Of a stretch of 12,090 bases of DNA, positions 7,567 through 12,090 are shown piece after piece. A program made the translations under genes and the position numbers. The stretch is from Parvularia atlantis. Taxonomy: Eukaryota; Opisthokonta; Rotosphaerida. The stretch is taken from contig CALSCO010002015.1 in assembly GCA_943704415.1 (NCBI GenBank), positions 1 through 12,090 of the forward strand. Direction: 5' to 3'. Position 1 is the first letter of the stretch. Every line of letters starts with the position of its first letter. A model generated the notes under the pieces. The model ran no database searches and was not told the DNA's origin. It saw only the letters and a list, made by a program, of their open reading frames with translations.

Positions 7567-8451
7567 CTACATAAAGTCATCCTCGGGAGGCGCACGCCCG
7601 CGGTTGGGCGTCATTTCGGCGCCGGCAAAGACGCGATCGTAGCTGCGCTCCTCGGCTAGGCGCCGCCGCTCCTCCTCCACGCGCTTCTCCTCGGCCAGGC
7701 GCTCCTTCTGCAGCTTGCGGCGCTCGCGCACCTCCTCCTGGTCGCGCGCCTGCCGCTCGGCCATCTGCGCCTACTGTCAGCGCGCACACGCGCACACGCG
7801 CACGCAGGCACGCACCAGGTCGGGGTTGCGCTCCTCCTTGGTCTTGCGCAGGCGGCTCAGCACCTCGGTGTTGCGCTTCTCGACCAGGATCGAGCGCACG
7901 AGCCTGTTGTTGTGGAACGCGACCTGGCCCGTGTCCATCTCGCCCGTCTTCTTCAGGTTGGACCACGGCGTGTAGATCACGACGACGCTCGGCTTCTTAC
8001 ACCCTGGCCGCCACGCCCACGTCGGTCGCACGCACGGCACGCACGCGGGCCGTACCCTCGATGCTGTTCTCCTTCACGAGCTGCGCACAGTCCTCGAGCG
8101 CGGCCTGCGGGATCGCGTCCCACGCCGTGCCCTGGCCGTCGCACCGTTAGCACCCGTGGCCAACCGATGCAGCACGATGCGCGCACCTTCGGCAGGCGCA
8201 TGTACACGTGCGCCGACGACAGCTTGTCGACGTGGAACCACACGTCCTCGTCCCAGCCGTGCTTGATCAGGTCCTCGTCTGCGGATGCGCGTCGGCACAC
8301 GCACACGGGCGACTCGCCACCGAAGCGCACTCTCGTACTTGTCACGCCCCATGTAGATCGTCAGCGGCGGGTCGACCACTGCCGCCGCGTTGAGAACGAG
8401 ACGCGCAGGCGGGACGGCGCGCGCACCCGCCGACACGAAGTAGAAGACCAT
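7567..8451 (-). CDS. CCDC25: CCDC25/JLP2 family protein (NFACT-R domain, coiled coil)
   Basis: CCDC25 (yeast Jlp2) has an NFACT-R (DUF814) domain, the RNA-binding module shared with the ribosome-quality-control factor NEMF/Rqc2, followed by a charged coiled coil. Its fungal function is poorly defined. My five-exon model is 8331-8451, 8187-8278, 8056-8131, 7816-8003 and 7567-7764, giving 224 residues (human 208). Strong family blocks are MVFYF (1-5), [19 protein letters not shown] (31-49), [20 protein letters not shown] (53-72), [18 protein letters not shown] and [14 protein letters not shown] Glu/Arg-rich helix follows (160-210), then an acidic end, PPEDDFM, like the human DSDEFM tail. About 15 extra residues (7-28, Ala/Val/Pro-rich) separate MVFYF from the TIYMG block. 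Intron 2 has a textbook GCTAACG branch point. The intron 4 acceptor is ambiguous by 6 nt. It is divergent from the peptidase gene. Confidence 0.93.
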
Positions 8452-8637
8452 GACTGCGACCGCGGCAAAGCACGCATGGCGTACATCGTATCTGGCTGCG
8501 ACCCACAGAAGCACATCATGGCGCACATAGAGCGTCATTGCGATCCGCAAATTCACAGCAGGACGGACATCGGCACTCATCACCAACAAGCCAGAGCAGC
8601 GGTGGCCGCGAAGCACATTGTGTCGTACGTAGCGGCG
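8452..8637. promoter_or_regulatory. Divergent promoter CCDC25 / dipeptidyl aminopeptidase
   Basis: These 186 bases lie between the two proposed start codons. They contain an imperfect 42-bp tandem repeat (8476-8517 and 8518-8559). The plus-strand frame of the peptidase stays open through the whole region, so a longer N-terminus starting at 8476 or 8518 cannot be excluded from sequence alone. No TATA-like element is seen. Confidence 0.45.
8476..8559 (+). repeat. Imperfect 42-bp tandem repeat upstream of the peptidase
   Basis: Two 42-bp units, each beginning ATGGCG(T/C)ACAT and containing TGCGA(C/T)CC, lie back to back and match at roughly two thirds of positions. In the peptidase frame they read MAYIVSGCDPQKHI and MAHIERHCDPQIHS. 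The period is a multiple of three. Confidence 0.6.
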
Positions 8638-11600
8638 ATGGACGAGGAGGCGGCGCTGCTGAGCGGCGAGAAGGGCGCCGGTGCGGGCGGCGCGACGTCG
8701 GCGCGGAGCGACACGACCGACTCGAGCATCAACGCCGAGAACGTCAACTTCACGGACCTGACGGAGGACGAGCGCAAGGCGCGTTGCTTCGCCTTCGTCT
8801 CCGCTGCGTTCTCTTGTTTTTTCTCTCTCTCTCACTGCACTGGGTGATTGACGCGTCGTCGCCGCAGAGCTTCACGCGCACGCGCAACACGCTCGTCTGC
8901 GTCGCCCTCGCGGTCCTCGTGGCCATCGCCGTCGGCGTGACCGTCGCCGTCCTCGTCAGTGCGCGCCGCACGCGCCGCTCGCTCGCCGATAACGCGCCTC
9001 ACGTGAGCGACGACGTGGTCACGTGACCAGACCGGCCGGTGCCCAACAAGGCGCTCGGGCTGGACGAGGTGCTGGACGGGACGCTGGCGGCGCAGCGGCA
9101 GTACATCCGCTGGATCGCGCAGGGTGCGTTCTTCTAGGTTGTTCTGGACTTGTACTGACCCCCCGCAGAGGACGACGGCGTGTCGACCTACAGCGACGGC
9201 CTCGACATCTACCTGTGGGCGCCCGACTTCACCGACGCGGACCGCACGCTGCTCGTCGACGGCGAGACCGTGATCGACCCGGCTACCGACGAGCCGCTCG
9301 ACTTTTACGACTACTGGATCGCGCCCGACGCGAGCCACGTGCTGTACGCGACCAACTACGTCAAGGTGCGTCTGCGCCCCGCTTGCCCGCGCCCCACGCA
9401 CGGACGCTGACGTGCGCCACGCAGGTCTGGCGGCACTCGTTCAACGCGACGTACTACGTCTACAACGTCGCGACCGGCGCGCTCGTCAATGTCGCCGACT
9501 CGGCCGACCCCGTCCAGCTCGCCGTGTGGTCGCCCGACAGCGGCGCGATCGCCTACGTCACCAACAACAACCTGTGGATCCTGCAGCTCCCGGACACGCG
9601 CATGCGGATCACCAGCGACGGCGCGCCCGCTGTGCTCAACGGCATCCCCAGCTGGGTCTATGAGGGTGCACGCTCTTTCTCCCCAGCCGACGCAGCAGAG
9701 CTCATGCCGCGCGCGCGCGTGCGCGAACAGAGGAAGTCTTTGGCACCAACTCGGCCGTGTGGTGGTCGCCGGACGGCCGCCGCCTGGCCTACATGAAGTC
9801 GGACGAGAGCGAGGTGCCGATCTACACGTACCCGATCTACGGCACGGCGCAGTACCCGCAGCAGGTGCAAGTGCGCTACCCGAAGGTGCGCACGGCTGCG
9901 TCACCCCCCTGCCCGCTGCTCACCACCGCGCGACACTGCAGGCCGGCGCGACGAACCCGGTCACGCAGATGGTCGTGTACTCGCTCGACACGCAGACCGA
10001 GGCTGCCACGCTCGAGTACAACACCAGCTACGACGTCGACGCGGCGTGGTTCAACACGTGCGCCCCCCTCTCCGCTCATCTCTGCAGCGCATGCCGCTGA
10101 CCCAGCGCCGCAGCACCGCGCTCCTCGTGCGCCGTGTGCCGCGCCTCCAGAGCTCGAGCACGCTGTTCCTGATCGAGGTCACCAACGTCACATCGCCCGT
10201 GGTATCGGCCCTGTCGACGCAGTCGCGCGAAAACGGCTGGATCGACTACGCCCAGCTGCTGCCCATCAACGTCGACGGCGGCTATTACCTCGACATCGTT
10301 GACGTCGACGGCTACAACCAGCTCGTGCTCTTCTCGCTCGCCGACAGCGTCAACTTTGAGCAGCTGACGGGCCAGGACTCTGAGACGCCGTACGAGGTGC
10401 TCTCGATTGCCGGCTACAACGCTGCGACCCGCAAGGCCTACGTCTTCACGACACACCAGGGCCCGTCCGAGCGGCACCTGTACGAGGTCGACGTCTTTGG
10501 CAGCCCGCGCGCCCCGCCCAAGCGCCTCACGCCCGAGGGCGAGGGCTACTACTCGGCGTCGTTCTCAAGCGGCAGCGGCTACTACGTGCTCACGTACGAC
10601 GGGCCGCTCGTGCCGCAGCAGTGGCTCGTGACCGTTGCGACCGGTGCGCTTGCATGTCTGCGCGTGTTTGCTGCCGCGCTAACAACCGCGCCGCAGGGAC
10701 CAACATCACGCTTGAGGACAACGCCGCGCTCGCGACCAAGCGCGAGGAGTACGCCCTCCCGCGCTACCGCTACTTCAACCTCACGATCAACGACCAGGGT
10801 GCGCGCCTCGCGTGCCACCTCTGTCGCGTCGCTCACCTACGGGACGCAGTGCTCAACGCGGTCATGCTCCTGCCCGAGCGCTTCGACGAGAGCAACAAGG
10901 GTCAGTACCCGGTCCTGCTGCGCGTGTACGGTGGGCCGGCGTCGCAGCTCGTGCTCAAGCGGTACTCGGTCGACTGGCACACTTACCTTGTGTCGTCGCT
11001 CGGCTACATTGTCGTCATGGTGCGCGCACTGCTGCACACCGAAACGGCACGTCCGACTGACTACGGATGCAGCTCGACGCGCGCGGCACCAGCGGCCGCG
11101 GGAACGCGTTCAAGAACGTCGTGTACAAGAACCTCGGCTTCTACGAAGCGCTCGATCAGCTGGCCATGGGCGAGTGCGTCTCCCCGCGTTGACACGCGCG
11201 CAGCCCGCGCGCTCACCGCCGCGCCGCACACCAGGTACCTCAAGGGGCTCTCGTACGTGGACTCGTCGCGCGTCTACGTCTGGGGCTGGGTGCGTCGCGC
11301 GCCGTGTGGCCAGCACTGCCGCTGACGCCGCGCGCAGTCGTACGGCGGCTACCTCACGTCCAAGATCCTCGAGGCCGACAACCGCGGCGTCTTTGCGGGC
11401 GGCATCGCCGTCGCGCCCGTAACCGACTGGCAGTACTACGGTGCGTCGCAGCCTGCTCGCCGGTGCGCTGCTCACCGCCGGCACAGACTCGATCTACACC
11501 GAGCGCTACATGCTCGAGCCCAAGGACAACGCCGCCGGCTACGCGCAGTCGGCCGTGGCCAGCTACACGAACTTTGCCAACAAGCGCTTCCTGCTCGTGC

Positions 11601-11898
11601 ACGGCACGGAAGACGGTGCGCGCCGCGCATTTCTGCTCGTGTCGCGTCCTCACGCACGCGCCCGGCGCAGACAACGTGCACTACCAGCACTCGGCCGTGC
11701 TGATCTACAAGATGGTTGCGGCAGACGTGCCGTTCGAGATGTGCGTCGTCTTCTTGCGCACGTCGAACATTGCGCTCATAGCCACACGCGCGCCTGCACA
11801 GGTTCGCGTACACGGACAACGACCACAGCATTAACACGGGCCCAAACACGACGAACGACCTGTACTCGCGCCTCACGCGCTTCCTCCAGGACGAGTAG
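8638..11898 (+). CDS. DAP2: Membrane-anchored dipeptidyl aminopeptidase (S9B, Dap2/Ste13 type)
   Basis: These type II membrane serine peptidases (vacuolar Dap2 or Golgi Ste13 in yeast) remove X-Pro/X-Ala dipeptides. My sixteen exons are 8638-8778, 8868-8958, 9031-9123, 9169-9365, 9425-9665, 9731-9885, 9942-10057, 10114-10643, 10697-10798, 10850-11019, 11073-11173, 11235-11289, 11338-11440, 11487-11615, 11671-11740 and 11802-11898, giving 796 residues, normal for the family. A cytosolic tail (1-54) precedes one membrane helix ([17 protein letters not shown] on, about 54-77). A beta-propeller (about 85-530) holds SWVYEEE, the substrate amino-terminus-binding Glu motif (254-256), and [15 protein letters not shown]. 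The hydrolase domain shows [32 protein letters not shown] (Ser665), [13 protein letters not shown] (Asp741) and [11 protein letters not shown] (His773), so the triad is intact. Intron 1 appears GC-AG; intron 2 removes an in-frame TGA at 9024. Dap2 and Ste13 cannot be told apart here. Confidence 0.95.
8779..8867 (+). other. GC-AG intron 1 of the dipeptidyl aminopeptidase
   Basis: Exon 1 ends in LTEDERK and exon 2 starts [16 protein letters not shown], leading into the membrane helix. Phase 0 is required by the CGCAG acceptor at 8867. The boundary AAG|GCGCGT gives it. The in-phase GT alternative (about 8797) lacks any donor-like context and would add ARCFAF. A pyrimidine run and a TTGAC branch-like site precede the acceptor. 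Confidence 0.58.
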
Positions 11899-12044
11899 CG
11901 CGCCCTCCCCCCGCTTCCATACTCCGCCGTGCCCTGCCTTCTCCCCACGCCGTGTCCGTCTGTGGCGCAGGGGTAAGAGCCCGCTCAAAGGAGGTCTGTA
12001 CCGCCCGTTTACCTGCGCTTACTCGGCTTCGTGCTTTTTGTGTC
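11899..12044. other. 3' flank of the dipeptidyl aminopeptidase
   Basis: This region is a C-rich stretch after the TAG stop. It contains no recognisable gene and no clear AATAAA. A tRNA D-arm-like string near 11965 was examined and rejected. Confidence 0.4.
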
Positions 12045-12090
12045 TCAGCGCCGCTTGGCGTCATCCTGCTCGTCGTCGCTGTGCGGCGTG
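12045..12090 (-). CDS. Possible C-terminal end of a further gene (partial)
   Basis: Reading the minus strand from the window edge, one frame gives [14 protein letters not shown] followed by TGA (12045-12047). An acidic run with a basic finish is a common eukaryotic C-terminus, and a minus-strand gene here would continue the alternating arrangement seen throughout. The segment is only 14 codons and cut by the window edge, so it could equally be chance. No family can be named. Confidence 0.25.
   Translation of the reverse strand, partial: TPHSDDEQDDAKRR

Noticed and set aside
9024-9026. In-frame TGA in the peptidase after the membrane helix, suggesting a pseudogene.
   Set aside because: A GTGCGC donor at 8959 and CAG acceptor at 9030 remove it as a 72-nt intron, and the rest of the gene, including the catalytic triad, is intact.
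468-11898. A functional gene cluster or new defence/metabolic system.
   Set aside because: All six genes are separate housekeeping families from unrelated pathways, with no shared substrate, no common strand and no mobile-element borders.
11961-12030. tRNA-like D-arm string (GGCGCAGGGGTAAGAGC) after the peptidase.
   Set aside because: No T-loop GTTCRA sequence, no matching acceptor stem and no convincing anticodon arm follow.

Overview
This is an ordinary-looking stretch of nuclear DNA from a fungus. GC content by eye is about 60-65 %. The genes are tightly packed, cut by many introns of about 45-72 nt, and end codons in G or C. The proteins (ERG19, RRP14/SURF6, ACMSD, CCDC25/JLP2, a Dap2/Ste13-type dipeptidyl aminopeptidase) and the intron style (CTNAC-like branch points close to a CAG acceptor) suggest a GC-rich basidiomycete, probably a yeast-like lineage. 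I cannot name the genus from sequence alone.

Layout: 1-467 holds no gene I can support. 468-2184 (-) is diphosphomevalonate decarboxylase (9 exons). 2185-2678 is a divergent promoter with purine/CAG-type repeats. 2679-4770 (+) is the nucleolar ribosome-biogenesis factor SURF6/Rrp14 (12 exons). 4889-6900 (-) is ACMSD, the aminocarboxymuconate semialdehyde decarboxylase of tryptophan/kynurenine catabolism (7 exons), with a 577-nt intron filled by a polypurine/polypyrimidine repeat. 7143-7526 (+) is a small acidic protein resembling COP9 signalosome subunit 9 (3 exons). 7567-8451 (-) is a CCDC25/JLP2 NFACT-R protein (5 exons). 8638-11898 (+) is a membrane-anchored dipeptidyl aminopeptidase (16 exons). 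12045-12090 (-) may be the last codons of a further gene.

The genes alternate strand without exception, giving shared divergent promoters and short convergent 3' gaps (40 bp at the tightest). They are functionally unrelated (sterol synthesis, ribosome assembly, tryptophan catabolism, signalosome, translation-linked factor, peptidase), so this is housekeeping synteny, not a pathway cluster. I find no mobile element, CRISPR array, RNA gene or novel multi-gene system.

The most notable signal is in splicing. I reconstructed 46 introns by protein-homology-guided reading. In 39 the donor is GTGC, in 35 GTGCG, instead of the usual GTRAG. Four introns are best explained by GC-AG splicing. The only two long introns are both filled with pyrimidine-rich (sense strand) tandem repeats. 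All exon coordinates are my own manual models and lack transcript support.
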